Assembly: GCA_025997675.1 (NCBI GenBank)
Contig: BNUX01000060.1
Location: 1 to 17,903 of the forward strand
Source of the DNA: Spirochaetia bacterium
GTDB lineage: Bacteria; Spirochaetota; Spirochaetia; Treponematales; Breznakiellaceae
Length of the DNA: 17,903 bases
Direction: 5' to 3'
Below the pieces are notes generated by a model. It was given only the letters and a program-made list of their open reading frames with translations, was not told the origin of the DNA and made no database searches. Position 1 is the first letter of the stretch, and every line of letters starts with the position of its first letter. The position numbers and the translations under genes were made by a program. This document shows positions 7,467 to 15,566 of this stretch, piece by piece.

Positions 7467-8386
7467 GCAACGCCCATCATATACAGGCTGCCCAGGATTT
7501 CAGCAAAGCCCGGGGCAAGGCCATGCTCTCCCGGATGCAGCACTTTATGAACGTGGACCGGGACCGGCTCCTGTCCTTGAACGATGTAAAGGAAATCCTG
7601 AAACCGAAAAGCGAAACCTACCGGGGTATGAAGGCCGTACCCATCGACCTTATCGTGGGAAGCGAAGGGCGGTACCGGGATTTCAACAAGTACTTTCTCC
7701 CCCGGTCTGAACACCTCCGGCAAAGATGGGAGCGGGTGGACATGGCCCATATAAAGGACATCATCCTACCCCCCATCCAGCTCTACGAAATCGGCGGGGT
7801 GTACTTTGTCCGGGACGGTAACCACCGGGTGTCCGTGGCCCGGGCTCAGGGGGTGGAGATCATCGACGCGGAGGTAACCAGCCTTTCCAGCGAAATCACC
7901 ATCAAGCCCGCCATGACGAGGGCGGATCTCAGCAAAGCCCTCATCGCCTATGAAAAGAAAATATTCTATGAAAAAACATACTTCGGGGAACTCACGCTCT
8001 GCACGGACCTGGACTTTAGCGCCGCCGGCATGTATGACGTGATTTACAACCACATCCTGGTGCACAAATACTACCTGAACGAGGGGGTGACCGGGGAAAT
8101 ACCCTTTTCAAACGCCCTGGTTTCCTGGTATAACAATGTGTATAAGCCAATTGTGGACATCATCATGGAAGAACGGCTCTATTTGAATTTTCCCGACAGA
8201 ACCCCCGGCGATCTCTATGTGTGGATTGTAAAGCGCTGGGATTTACTGAAGCAAAAGTACGGCGTGGGCTTTTCGGCATACGATGCGGCCCGGGAGTTTT
8301 CCCAAAAGTACGGTAATGCAAGGAAGGGTCTTCGTGGATTTTTAGCGCGTCTCTTTGATCGCCTCATAAATAAAGGAAGGAAGTAA
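7463..8386 (+). CDS. ParB/DUF4032-like protein of unknown function
   Basis: 307 residues. The centre has a ParB/sulfiredoxin-like motif, VRDGNHRVSVARAQG (Asp118 to Gly130), preceded by the sort of segment (IDLIVGSEGRYRDF and ILPPIQLYEIGG) that leads into it in ParB-N-like folds. Such motifs bind nucleotides, and homologues are often labelled transcriptional regulators or DUF4032 proteins; no helix-turn-helix is obvious here. The C-terminal half is helical and rich in Tyr, Trp and Lys, with no family I can name. It overlaps the phosphoesterase gene by 4 nt and pdxY by 1 nt, so it is co-translated with both. GGAAGG near its 3' end serves the next gene. Family assignment is moderate. Confidence 0.75.
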   Translation: MSNAHHIQAAQDFSKARGKAMLSRMQHFMNVDRDRLLSLNDVKEILKPKSETYRGMKAVPIDLIVGSEGRYRDFNKYFLPRSEHLRQRWERVDMAHIKDIILPPIQLYEIGGVYFVRDGNHRVSVARAQGVEIIDAEVTSLSSEITIKPAMTRADLSKALIAYEKKIFYEKTYFGELTLCTDLDFSAAGMYDVIYNHILVHKYYLNEGVTGEIPFSNALVSWYNNVYKPIVDIIMEERLYLNFPDRTPGDLYVWIVKRWDLLKQKYGVGFSAYDAAREFSQKYGNARKGLRGFLARLFDRLINKGRK

Positions 8387-9240
8387 TGGCAATTTTATCG
8401 ATTCAATCACATGTGGTGTACGGATACGCGGGGAACACCGCTGCGGTTTTCCCCCTCCAGCGTCTGGGCCGTGAGGTCTGGGCGGTGAACACTGTGGAGT
8501 TTTCCAACCACACCGGCTACGGCGCATGGCGGGGCAAAGTTCTGGAACCCAGTCTGGCGGAAGAACTGGTGGCGGGTATTGCGGACCGGGGGGTCCTCGC
8601 CCACTGCGAAGCGGTTCTGTCGGGCTATATGGGGGACGCCGGGGTGGGACGCGCGGTAATCGGCGCAGTGCAAAAGGTCAAGGCCGCCAACCCCAAGGCC
8701 GTCTACTGCTGCGACCCCGTAATGGGCGACGTGGGCCGGGGCTTCTACGTCCATGCGGACATTCCCGCCATGTTCAAAACCGAAGTGATCCCCTGTGCGG
8801 ACATCACCACACCAAACCAGTTTGAACTGGAAGCCCTCACCGAGCTTGACACAGGAACCTTGGCAAACGCCCGGAAGGCCATAGACCAGCTCCACGCGGC
8901 GGGCCCCAGGGTAGTATTGGTAACCAGCTACCGGGAAAAGGGGGGCATAGAAAACCACATCGAGATGCTGGCCTCCGACGGCAGTTCCTGTTACCGCATC
9001 CGCACCCCGGAACTGCCCATAGGTCCGGGGATGGCGGGCTCCGGGGACGTGACCACTTCCCTTTTCCTGTCCCGGTACCTGGAAACCGGCAATGTCCGGG
9101 ACACCCTGGAACTGACCGCAGGATCAATCTTCGGGATCATGGATGCTACGTACAAGGCGCAGAGCCGGGAACTGCGGACCATCCAGGCACAGGGGGAGAT
9201 TGTAAAGCCCAGTAATACGTTTACTGCGGAGAAGCTGTAG
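8386..9240 (+). CDS. pdxY: Pyridoxal kinase PdxY
   Basis: 284 residues, close to E. coli PdxY (287), which it resembles along its whole length: ILSIQSHVVYGYAGNTAA at the start, VNTVEFSNHTGYG, VLSGYMGDA, VKAANPKAVYCCDPVMG and a C-terminal GSGDVTTSLFL. The last matches the PfkB/ribokinase-like catalytic loop with the general-base Asp in GSGD. It phosphorylates pyridoxal to pyridoxal 5'-phosphate in the vitamin B6 salvage pathway, using ATP, in the cytoplasm. The start ATG 8386 shares its A with the TAA of the preceding gene and is preceded by GGAAGGA. Why it sits with a phosphoesterase and a ParB-like protein is unclear; a role in B6 phosphate turnover is only a guess. Confidence 0.95.
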   Translation: MAILSIQSHVVYGYAGNTAAVFPLQRLGREVWAVNTVEFSNHTGYGAWRGKVLEPSLAEELVAGIADRGVLAHCEAVLSGYMGDAGVGRAVIGAVQKVKAANPKAVYCCDPVMGDVGRGFYVHADIPAMFKTEVIPCADITTPNQFELEALTELDTGTLANARKAIDQLHAAGPRVVLVTSYREKGGIENHIEMLASDGSSCYRIRTPELPIGPGMAGSGDVTTSLFLSRYLETGNVRDTLELTAGSIFGIMDATYKAQSRELRTIQAQGEIVKPSNTFTAEKL

Positions 9241-9271
9241 GGAGAAACGGGGAAACTGTTTGGCGGTTCCT

Positions 9272-10549
9272 CTACAAGACATTGGTGTTGCGGTATTCGC
9301 TGGGAGTGAGCCCTGTGTATTTTTTAAATATCTTGGCAAAATAATTCTGGCTGTTAAAACCGACCTTATAGCAGGCTTCCTTGGAACTGTAATTTTGCAC
9401 CAGTAATTTTTTTGCCGCCTCGATACGTTCCTCCGCGATAATTTCCGTGCAGGTTTTCCCCGTGTATTTGCGGAACAATTTAGCCAGGTAATAGGGCGAA
9501 ATAGTTATTTGATTGGCGATATTACCCAGTGAAATTTCATTTTGATAATTGCGTCTTATATAACGCACCGCTTTGTCAACAAAGACATTTGAAAATTGTT
9601 TAAGCTGTTCATCAATGCCCGGCAGGGAATGTTCCGGTACGGCGCCTTCACGGAATCCTGACAGCGCCTCATACTTCTTAACCGGCGTCCCTTCGCTCTC
9701 CGCGGCTTTTAGCGCAAAAAATGCCTGCCGGTACGCGTCAAACCAGCCGGAGGCAGTGTGTACCGGCTTACTCACCCCCAGGTAGAAATTTGTACAGCCC
9801 AGGGTTTTAAGTTTTGCGACAACAAGGTTTACCATGCCGTCTAAGAGGTTATCTATTTCCGAAGTATCTCTATTTTCCCCGTCAAATAAAAAGCACAATT
9901 CCGCCTGATTGTTAAAAATACCACCGGCAAACTTTTTATACTCCTTCCTTAAATCCGTATTTAACTGCCCGAAAAGACCTGCATTTTGTTTTTGTTCCAC
10001 GGCAACAATACAGACACCGCATTGATCTTCCCACCCAAAAAAAGAAAGCAAGCGCCGTAGTGTTTCTACAGGGCCGTTGGTAACGATTGTGTAAATAAAA
10101 TCATTTTCCATAAAAGGCTTGCTGTTTTCCATGCGGTCAATCAGCGCCGTTTTCATCATGTGCTCTTCGTTGCGCCGTTCTTTTTTTGCGATACTTGCTG
10201 AAATTGCTTTTTTCAAGGCATCCGGTTTTGCCGGTTTCAAAAGATAATCCTCCACACCAAGCGTAATCGCCCTTTGCGCGAACCCAAAATCATCGTGTGA
10301 TGATATTATGATGAAACTTACCTCCGGCGCAAAACCGCGTATTTGGGCAATAAGGTCAAGGCCGTTGATGCCGGGGAGACCCACATCGACCAGTACAATA
10401 TCCGGGGCCTCCTTACGGGCAATTTTGACCGCTTCGTATCCGTTGCCGGTTTCCGCCATTATAGAAAGCTCCGGAAACTTGTCCCGCAGCATAAGGGTAA
10501 GCGCCCGGCGTTCAATGTTTTCATCCTCGACAACCATCACCGTGTACAT
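9272..10549 (-). CDS. Response regulator: REC receiver domain plus AraC-type DNA-binding domain
   Basis: 425 residues. A receiver domain at about 1-120 has the acidic pair Glu8/Asp9, phospho-acceptor Asp55 (VLVDVGLPG), and Lys in YLLKPAKPDAL. A middle region of about 200 residues resembles the linker of YesN-type regulators. The C-terminal 106 residues are an AraC-type double helix-turn-helix ending KKYTGLTPSEYRN. This is the YesN family of regulators that act on adjacent transport operons. The gene is 2 nt after the histidine kinase stop and in the same operon. GGAG about 11 nt upstream supports ATG 10549. It probably activates the promoter of the ABC operon that it ends (inference). Confidence 0.94.
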   Translation of the reverse strand: MYTVMVVEDENIERRALTLMLRDKFPELSIMAETGNGYEAVKIARKEAPDIVLVDVGLPGINGLDLIAQIRGFAPEVSFIIISSHDDFGFAQRAITLGVEDYLLKPAKPDALKKAISASIAKKERRNEEHMMKTALIDRMENSKPFMENDFIYTIVTNGPVETLRRLLSFFGWEDQCGVCIVAVEQKQNAGLFGQLNTDLRKEYKKFAGGIFNNQAELCFLFDGENRDTSEIDNLLDGMVNLVVAKLKTLGCTNFYLGVSKPVHTASGWFDAYRQAFFALKAAESEGTPVKKYEALSGFREGAVPEHSLPGIDEQLKQFSNVFVDKAVRYIRRNYQNEISLGNIANQITISPYYLAKLFRKYTGKTCTEIIAEERIEAAKKLLVQNYSSKEACYKVGFNSQNYFAKIFKKYTGLTPSEYRNTNVL

Positions 10550-10551
10550 TA

Positions 10552-11874
10552 CTAAAAATCTCCTCGGATGGTGATTGTCACCAGGGTGCCCACATCTTCC
10601 GTACTTTCAATATGAAAACTCGCCATGGCGCCATATAAAATTTCCAAGCGCTTTTTTGCGTTGATAATCCCCACATGGTTTTCTGCTGCTGTTTTTTTAT
10701 CAGGGTATGAATCACTGTTCAGATACTCTTCTAATTTTTCACCGGGGATTCCCTTGCCGTTGTCCTCTACGCTCAAATAAAGCGCGCCTTTTTTCCGCCG
10801 TACCGCAACCGTTACAAGCGCGCCGCTTACCATTTCGTTTACCCCGTGTATAACCGCGTTTTCCATGAGCGGTTGGAGAAACATTCCCGGTAGCACCGGG
10901 TTTGGCAGATCACCGTCAATGAGCAGTTCAAAGGTAATGCGGTCCCCAAAACGCATACGCTGGATATAAAGATAGCTGCGGACACATTCAATCTCTTCAT
11001 GTAAGGTTGACATACGGTTTGATTTGTCGAGGCTGTACCGCAGCATAAACGTGATGACATCGATTAATTTTTCCGTTTCGTAGGCCTTTTCCATGGCGGC
11101 TACCTGCGAAATCATACTGAGGGTGTTAAAGAGAAAATGCGGGTTCATCTGTGCCTGTAAGGATTGCAGCTTCGACTGAATCAAAATCTCGTTGATGCGA
11201 AGATTTTCGTTTTCCGCTTCCAAAAGTTTACGGCGCAGCATTGAATTCAGCTCGCTGTTTTTTACATTTGATCTGAATATTAGCGCCACAAGAATCATGC
11301 CGGCGACAACAAGCAGTACCGCAAAAAAGAGCTGTAGCCAGGTTGTTTGTAAGCTTGTATGCCGCGCTTCCGTATAGTTCACCAGGTAATTATAGTATTC
11401 CTGCTGTGTGTAATTAACCAAATCAAAAACGTATATCAGATATTGATACTTGCTGATATATGCGGTACGCGCTCCGCCCCTTGAATTTAACTCCTCAAAA
11501 TGTTCGCCGCAGCTTTCCAGCATATTGCGCAGGATATGAAAACGAAACCGCAGGGATCCGTCATTCGACTGCGCCGTAAGGGTGTCAATGTTTTTTGACG
11601 CGGCGTACATCGAGTTTTGATAGCTTTTCAAATTCTCCCCGGTCATCTCATAAAAATAATTTTGCGCGTTATCACGGGATGTCCGTACGTTGTGATAAAA
11701 CAAGCTAAGCTCCCGGTAGAGGCTTACGATACGGTTGTATTCACGAAAAGAACTAACGCTGCCAATGCTGCTCGCCACAATAATTACGCTGACCAATGAA
11801 AGAAGAATAACGCTGTACTGCGACATCTTCGCGCTGAGACTGGCCGCCGGATAGGCCGGTGTCTCCTGGTCCAT
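10552..11874 (-). CDS. Sensor histidine kinase, YesM/LytS type
   Basis: 440 residues. Membrane helices at about 20-40 and 179-200 enclose a periplasmic sensor region of about 140 residues with no recognised domain. A short coiled coil follows, then the His_kinase domain with NPHFLFN (His246 is the expected phosphorylation site), then an HATPase domain with LMENAVIHG (Asn339) and VEDNGKGI (Asp371-Gly375). No HAMP domain is seen, unlike many YesM kinases. AAGGAGG 6 nt upstream supports ATG 11874. It is encoded directly before the REC-AraC regulator and after a methyltransferase-like enzyme and an ABC transporter, which suggests it senses the transported ligand, possibly via the binding protein. 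Confidence 0.94.
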   Translation of the reverse strand: MDQETPAYPAASLSAKMSQYSVILLSLVSVIIVASSIGSVSSFREYNRIVSLYRELSLFYHNVRTSRDNAQNYFYEMTGENLKSYQNSMYAASKNIDTLTAQSNDGSLRFRFHILRNMLESCGEHFEELNSRGGARTAYISKYQYLIYVFDLVNYTQQEYYNYLVNYTEARHTSLQTTWLQLFFAVLLVVAGMILVALIFRSNVKNSELNSMLRRKLLEAENENLRINEILIQSKLQSLQAQMNPHFLFNTLSMISQVAAMEKAYETEKLIDVITFMLRYSLDKSNRMSTLHEEIECVRSYLYIQRMRFGDRITFELLIDGDLPNPVLPGMFLQPLMENAVIHGVNEMVSGALVTVAVRRKKGALYLSVEDNGKGIPGEKLEEYLNSDSYPDKKTAAENHVGIINAKKRLEILYGAMASFHIESTEDVGTLVTITIRGDF

Positions 11875-11901
11875 AGGCAGCCTCCTTCCCGGGGTCGAGG
11901 T

Positions 11902-12930
11902 CTACAGGGAATATGCGCGGGCGGCTTCCACAAACGCGCGGATGTTTGCTTCCGGCGCTCCGGAGGGTATCGCGCAGCCTGCGCCAAGCACGATGCCCTT
12001 GCCATGAAAGAAGTCCAAAACCCTGCGTACTTCGGCGGCCATTTTCGCAGGCGTACCGAAAAAAAACATTCCCGATGGGTCTATCGGCCCGAATACCACC
12101 GATTTCCCACGAAACACTTCCGCCGCACGGGCGATGTCCGTTTTCTGGTCTATTTCCACCGCAGCATACCCGATGTCCGCCATATCCTCCGCGATAATGT
12201 CAACATTACCGCAAATGTGGCACACCGTCAATATGTTACGCCGGGCCAATTCCGCTTGCAGCTTTTTGTGAAATGGTAGCGCAAACTTTTTGAACATAGC
12301 GCGGCTGATGAGCGCGGGGCCGGAGGAGGAATCGCCAAACCCGGTAATATCCGCACCGGCATCCATCATCATTTTTTGAAACTCAAGATGAACAAGATAG
12401 GCCCGTTCCAGTAAGGCCAGGATATCCTCTTCCAGATCTTCGTCGGTCAGGTCCATCAAAAAACGCTGCATACCATAGGCAATCATGGTCAGGCTAAACG
12501 CCATCTGGTCGCAATGGCCGCGTATCAAAATCTCGCCGCCCACTTCTTTCCGCATCAGGTGAATCGCCTCAACAAGTATTTTTATGCGCTCATCCTTCGC
12601 TACACGGGCGGGGTCCATCAGTTCCAGCAATTCTTTTATGTTAGTGGAAGCGGGCCCCACCGGACGGGCAGGCTCATGTTCCGGCAAATCAATTTTCGTA
12701 CCGACTGCCCCCGCTAAGAGGCAGGTGTCCACATCGGGCAAAATACCGTCGAGGCCGTACTTGTGAACAAAGTCGATGTGGGCGCGGGCTATGTTTTTCG
12801 CGCTGCTCCGGTACTCCGCCATACTCAGCCCGGCCTCCGCTGCGGCGGGCATAAAGGCGTGCAGCATGGTAGGTACACGGTCAGCTTTTTGACCGCCCAG
12901 TGTCATCATTATCCGCTCTGTTCCCGTCAT
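11902..12930 (-). CDS. Uroporphyrinogen decarboxylase-family methyltransferase-like protein
   Basis: 342 residues of the URO-D (TIM barrel) superfamily. Haem biosynthesis is unlikely, because the protein has CHICGN (His238, Cys240) and a C-terminal Cys319 in GAGCAIPSGAPEANIRA. This His-X-Cys-Xn-Cys set is the zinc site of MtaA/MtbA-like methylcobamide:thiol methyltransferases. Such enzymes move a methyl group between a corrinoid protein and a thiol or other acceptor in the cytoplasm. No corrinoid protein or first-step methyltransferase gene is visible in this window. AGGAG 5 nt upstream supports ATG 12930. The gene sits between the binding protein and the histidine kinase on the same strand. 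Confidence 0.88.
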   Translation of the reverse strand: MTGTERIMMTLGGQKADRVPTMLHAFMPAAAEAGLSMAEYRSSAKNIARAHIDFVHKYGLDGILPDVDTCLLAGAVGTKIDLPEHEPARPVGPASTNIKELLELMDPARVAKDERIKILVEAIHLMRKEVGGEILIRGHCDQMAFSLTMIAYGMQRFLMDLTDEDLEEDILALLERAYLVHLEFQKMMMDAGADITGFGDSSSGPALISRAMFKKFALPFHKKLQAELARRNILTVCHICGNVDIIAEDMADIGYAAVEIDQKTDIARAAEVFRGKSVVFGPIDPSGMFFFGTPAKMAAEVRRVLDFFHGKGIVLGAGCAIPSGAPEANIRAFVEAARAYSL

Positions 12931-12957
12931 ACGTACTCCTATTTTTGATGTATCACA

Positions 12958-12975
12958 GGGCCGGCTGCCCGGCCC
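12958..12975 (-). other. GC-rich hairpin between the binding-protein gene and the methyltransferase-like gene
   Basis: GGGCCGG (12958-12964), loop CTGC, CCGGCCC (12969-12975) form a perfect 7-bp stem that extends by one G:C only on one side. No T-run follows on the minus strand, so it is not a classical terminator. In binding-protein-dependent operons a hairpin just after the binding-protein gene often stabilises the upstream mRNA or lowers downstream expression, which fits here. Confidence 0.6.
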
Positions 12976-12983
12976 CGCTTATA

Positions 12984-13967
12984 CTACAGATCTTTTTTCA
13001 CCTTGAGCGCATCGGCATAGTTGTCTACATTCTCCTTGTTGATAAGGATGGTGCCGGCGTCGTTGATCACCGTTGCGGGTTTTTTCCCCTGGGTTATGTG
13101 CTGATATAGCCAGTAAGTGGCCTGGTAGCCGTAATTGAAGAACGATGTTGCCACCGTACCGTCAATGCCGCCAGAACGCACAAGGTCGAGGGTCTCATCA
13201 ACATCGTCAACGGCGTACACAAGCACCTTGTTGCGGATGCCCTTCTCCTGTACTACGGTCGCACAGGCGGGACCGGCTTCGGCTGCCAGGTTAATCGCCA
13301 CGTTAATTTCAGGATACGCGTTGAATGTGCGCTCCCATTCGGTGGCGGATTGAATCTTCTCCGACTTGCTCTCCGATCTGCTTACCAGCTTGAAGCCGCC
13401 GGGGTGCTTACCAAAAGCCTTTTCAATGTCGGCAATCTGATTATGCGCTACTTCGTAACTCAAGGAGGCTACCTGTATCGACACATTAAGGGGTGTATTG
13501 GGGCCCAGCTTTTTGAGCACATCGGAATAGAAGGCCTGCGCCTGCACGGCGGTGTCCTTACCGAAGAAGGCAAGCCGGTCAACATCGGAAAGATCACTGT
13601 CAACAATCAGTACGGGGATACCGGCGTCAACCGCATTTTGTACCGGCGGAGCGGGTACGAGGCCCTGGGTAATCAGCGCATCGGCCTTTTGGGCAATGGC
13701 GGTATCAACAAGCTTCGCCATTTCCTCAGGGGATATGATGCTCGGCCCGATCCAGTCGCCCTGTATACCAAGCTCCCTGCAGGCCTGGTCGAAGCCGTTT
13801 TTCGCAATCAGCCAAACGGGGTGGGAGAGCAGCGGGGTAACATACACAAAGTGCAGTTGGCCCGACGCCTTCTTCGCCCTATCGCCGGAACCCCCGGCAA
13901 AAACCTGCCCCACCGTACCGCACAGCATCACTGCGGCAATCAAAAAACACACGAGACGTCTTTTCAT
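12984..13967 (-). CDS. Periplasmic sugar-type substrate-binding protein (RbsB/Peripla_BP_4 family)
   Basis: 327 residues from ATG 13967. A signal peptide (MKRRLVCFLIAAVMLCGTVGQVFA) ends in VFA, a likely signal peptidase I site; LCG is a weak lipobox alternative. The mature protein has the RbsB-like fold pattern: an opening strand HFVYVTPLLSHPVWL, KNGFDQACRELG, DTAIAQKADALITQGL, DAGIPVLIVDSDL and a late VYAVDDVDETLDLVRSGG. It should deliver a sugar or sugar-like ligand to the neighbouring permease. GGAGG 6 nt upstream of the start fixes ATG 13967; an in-frame start at 14006 has no ribosome-binding site. It lies 72 nt downstream of the ATPase gene stop. The ligand cannot be named. Confidence 0.92.
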   Translation of the reverse strand: MKRRLVCFLIAAVMLCGTVGQVFAGGSGDRAKKASGQLHFVYVTPLLSHPVWLIAKNGFDQACRELGIQGDWIGPSIISPEEMAKLVDTAIAQKADALITQGLVPAPPVQNAVDAGIPVLIVDSDLSDVDRLAFFGKDTAVQAQAFYSDVLKKLGPNTPLNVSIQVASLSYEVAHNQIADIEKAFGKHPGGFKLVSRSESKSEKIQSATEWERTFNAYPEINVAINLAAEAGPACATVVQEKGIRNKVLVYAVDDVDETLDLVRSGGIDGTVATSFFNYGYQATYWLYQHITQGKKPATVINDAGTILINKENVDNYADALKVKKDL

Positions 13968-13998
13968 TCTATTCCTCCATGAAATAATAAAACATATC

Positions 13999-14013
13999 CG
14001 GCTCAACGAGCCG
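13999..14013 (-). other. Small hairpin upstream of the binding-protein gene
   Basis: CGGCTC (13999-14004), loop AAC, GAGCCG (14008-14013) give a perfect 6-bp stem in the 72-nt ATPase to binding-protein gap. On the minus strand it is followed after a few bases by TTTTATTATTT, so it could act as a leaky terminator, or as a 5' barrier that stabilises the binding-protein mRNA. Confidence 0.45.
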
Positions 14014-14039
14014 CAACAAACGGGACGCGCCCGCCTTGT

Positions 14040-15566
14040 TTAAGTGTTAGAGGCCGCACGGATGATGTTCACCTCGTCGGCTTCGTCCCTGTCAAGTTCC
14101 GCCTGCACCCTGCCCTTTCCCAGCACCACGAAACGGTCGCAGATGGCGACAAGCTCGGCAATTTCGCTGGAGACCACCACCGTAGAAACGCCGCTTCGCG
14201 CAAGCTGTAAAATGATTTTGTAAATTTCGCTTTTTGCGCCGACATCAATACCCCTGGTCGGCTCATCGAGAAACAGAATGTCAAGGCCGCACATCAGCCA
14301 CTTCGCCAGTATCACCTTTTGCTGATTGCCGCCTGAAAGACTGGTGATCATGGTAAATAGGCCCGGCGCCTTAACATTAAGCCGGTCAAAATATTCCCGG
14401 GCCGTTTCACGTTCCCGACGCTTATCCAAAAGAATACCCCGCAGGAGCATCCGCAAAATTGTAATCGTCATGTTTTCGCATACGGTCATCGTGTGGATAA
14501 AGCCGTCCTTTTTTCTGTCCTCGGTGAGCAGCCCGATGCCGTGGCGCTTGGCGTCAATCGGATCGTGTATCCATATCTCTTTACCGTTTTTATAAATGCG
14601 GCCCCTGGTATGGGGTATGGCGCCGAAGATCGCACCAAGCAGCTCTGAACGCCCCGACCCGACAAGCCCACCAAGCCCCAGGATTTCGCCCCTGCGCAGC
14701 GAAAAGCTCACATCGCTGATGATACTTTTCCCGCCGGTAAAGGGATGCGGTACCTGAAAATGCTCCACCTTCAAAATCTCACCGCCAATTTCGTGGTCCA
14801 TCTTGGGATACATCATATCAAGACGCCGCCCTATCATGTCTTCGATAATTTGTTTGCTGTCGTAGCCGTCATCCTTGCGGTAAACACTAATGTGCCTGCC
14901 GTCACGCATCACCTCGATACGGCCGCAAAGATCGAACACTTCATCGAGCTTGTGGGAAATATACAAACACGCGATACCCTCGTCACGCAGGCGGCGGAGT
15001 ATGACCATCAAATTTCTCGTTTCCCCCTCGGTGAGCATGGAAGTAGGCTCATCAAGGATCAGAATTTTCGGATTACGCACCAGGGCGCGGGCGATGCAGA
15101 CAAGCTGCTGCAGGGACGGCGAAAGATTCCGCATGGTAACGGTAACATCAATGTCGATATTGAGGCGGCGCATCATATCACGGCCAATGGCCTGCACCCG
15201 TTTCCAGTCAATCAAACCAAGCTTTGTTTTCGGCGCGCAGCCCAGCACAATATTTTCGCCTACAGAAAGGTCAAGCTCAATGTTGAGCTCCTGGTAAATC
15301 ATCGCTATACCGGCGCGCTGGGAGTCAAGCGGAGAGGTGAAGCGGCGGAGGTTCCCGTCAAGCAGAATCTCCCCCTCGTATTCGTTTGCGGGATACACCC
15401 CTGAGAGTATTTTCATCAGGGTTGACTTTCCCGCGCCGTTCTCGCCGATTATGCCGAGTATTTCGTTGCGGTACAGTTCAAGGGAAACATCACGCAGCGC
15501 AACGGTACCCATAAACTTTTTGGTGATATTGCGTATGGCAAGTATGGGCGCGGCGCTTTCAGTCAT
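14040..15566 (-). CDS. Ribose/galactose-type ABC transporter ATPase (two ATP-binding domains)
   Basis: 508 residues with two ABC domains, as in RbsA, XylG and MglA. Domain 1 has Walker A GENGAGKST (residues 41-49), a signature-like LSPSLQQ and Walker B ILILDEPTSM. Domain 2 has the family's degenerate P-loop region GLVGSGRSEL, then LSGGNQQKV and LFLDEPTRGIDVGAK. The first signature is unusual, as LSVGQQQ or LSVAQQQ is commoner. It powers import of a sugar-like solute with the neighbouring permease and binding protein, on the inner face of the membrane. GGAAGG 5 nt upstream supports ATG 15566, which overlaps the end of the permease gene by 8 nt; a GTG at 15590 is the alternative. Confidence 0.94.
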   Translation of the reverse strand: MTESAAPILAIRNITKKFMGTVALRDVSLELYRNEILGIIGENGAGKSTLMKILSGVYPANEYEGEILLDGNLRRFTSPLDSQRAGIAMIYQELNIELDLSVGENIVLGCAPKTKLGLIDWKRVQAIGRDMMRRLNIDIDVTVTMRNLSPSLQQLVCIARALVRNPKILILDEPTSMLTEGETRNLMVILRRLRDEGIACLYISHKLDEVFDLCGRIEVMRDGRHISVYRKDDGYDSKQIIEDMIGRRLDMMYPKMDHEIGGEILKVEHFQVPHPFTGGKSIISDVSFSLRRGEILGLGGLVGSGRSELLGAIFGAIPHTRGRIYKNGKEIWIHDPIDAKRHGIGLLTEDRKKDGFIHTMTVCENMTITILRMLLRGILLDKRRERETAREYFDRLNVKAPGLFTMITSLSGGNQQKVILAKWLMCGLDILFLDEPTRGIDVGAKSEIYKIILQLARSGVSTVVVSSEIAELVAICDRFVVLGKGRVQAELDRDEADEVNIIRAASNT

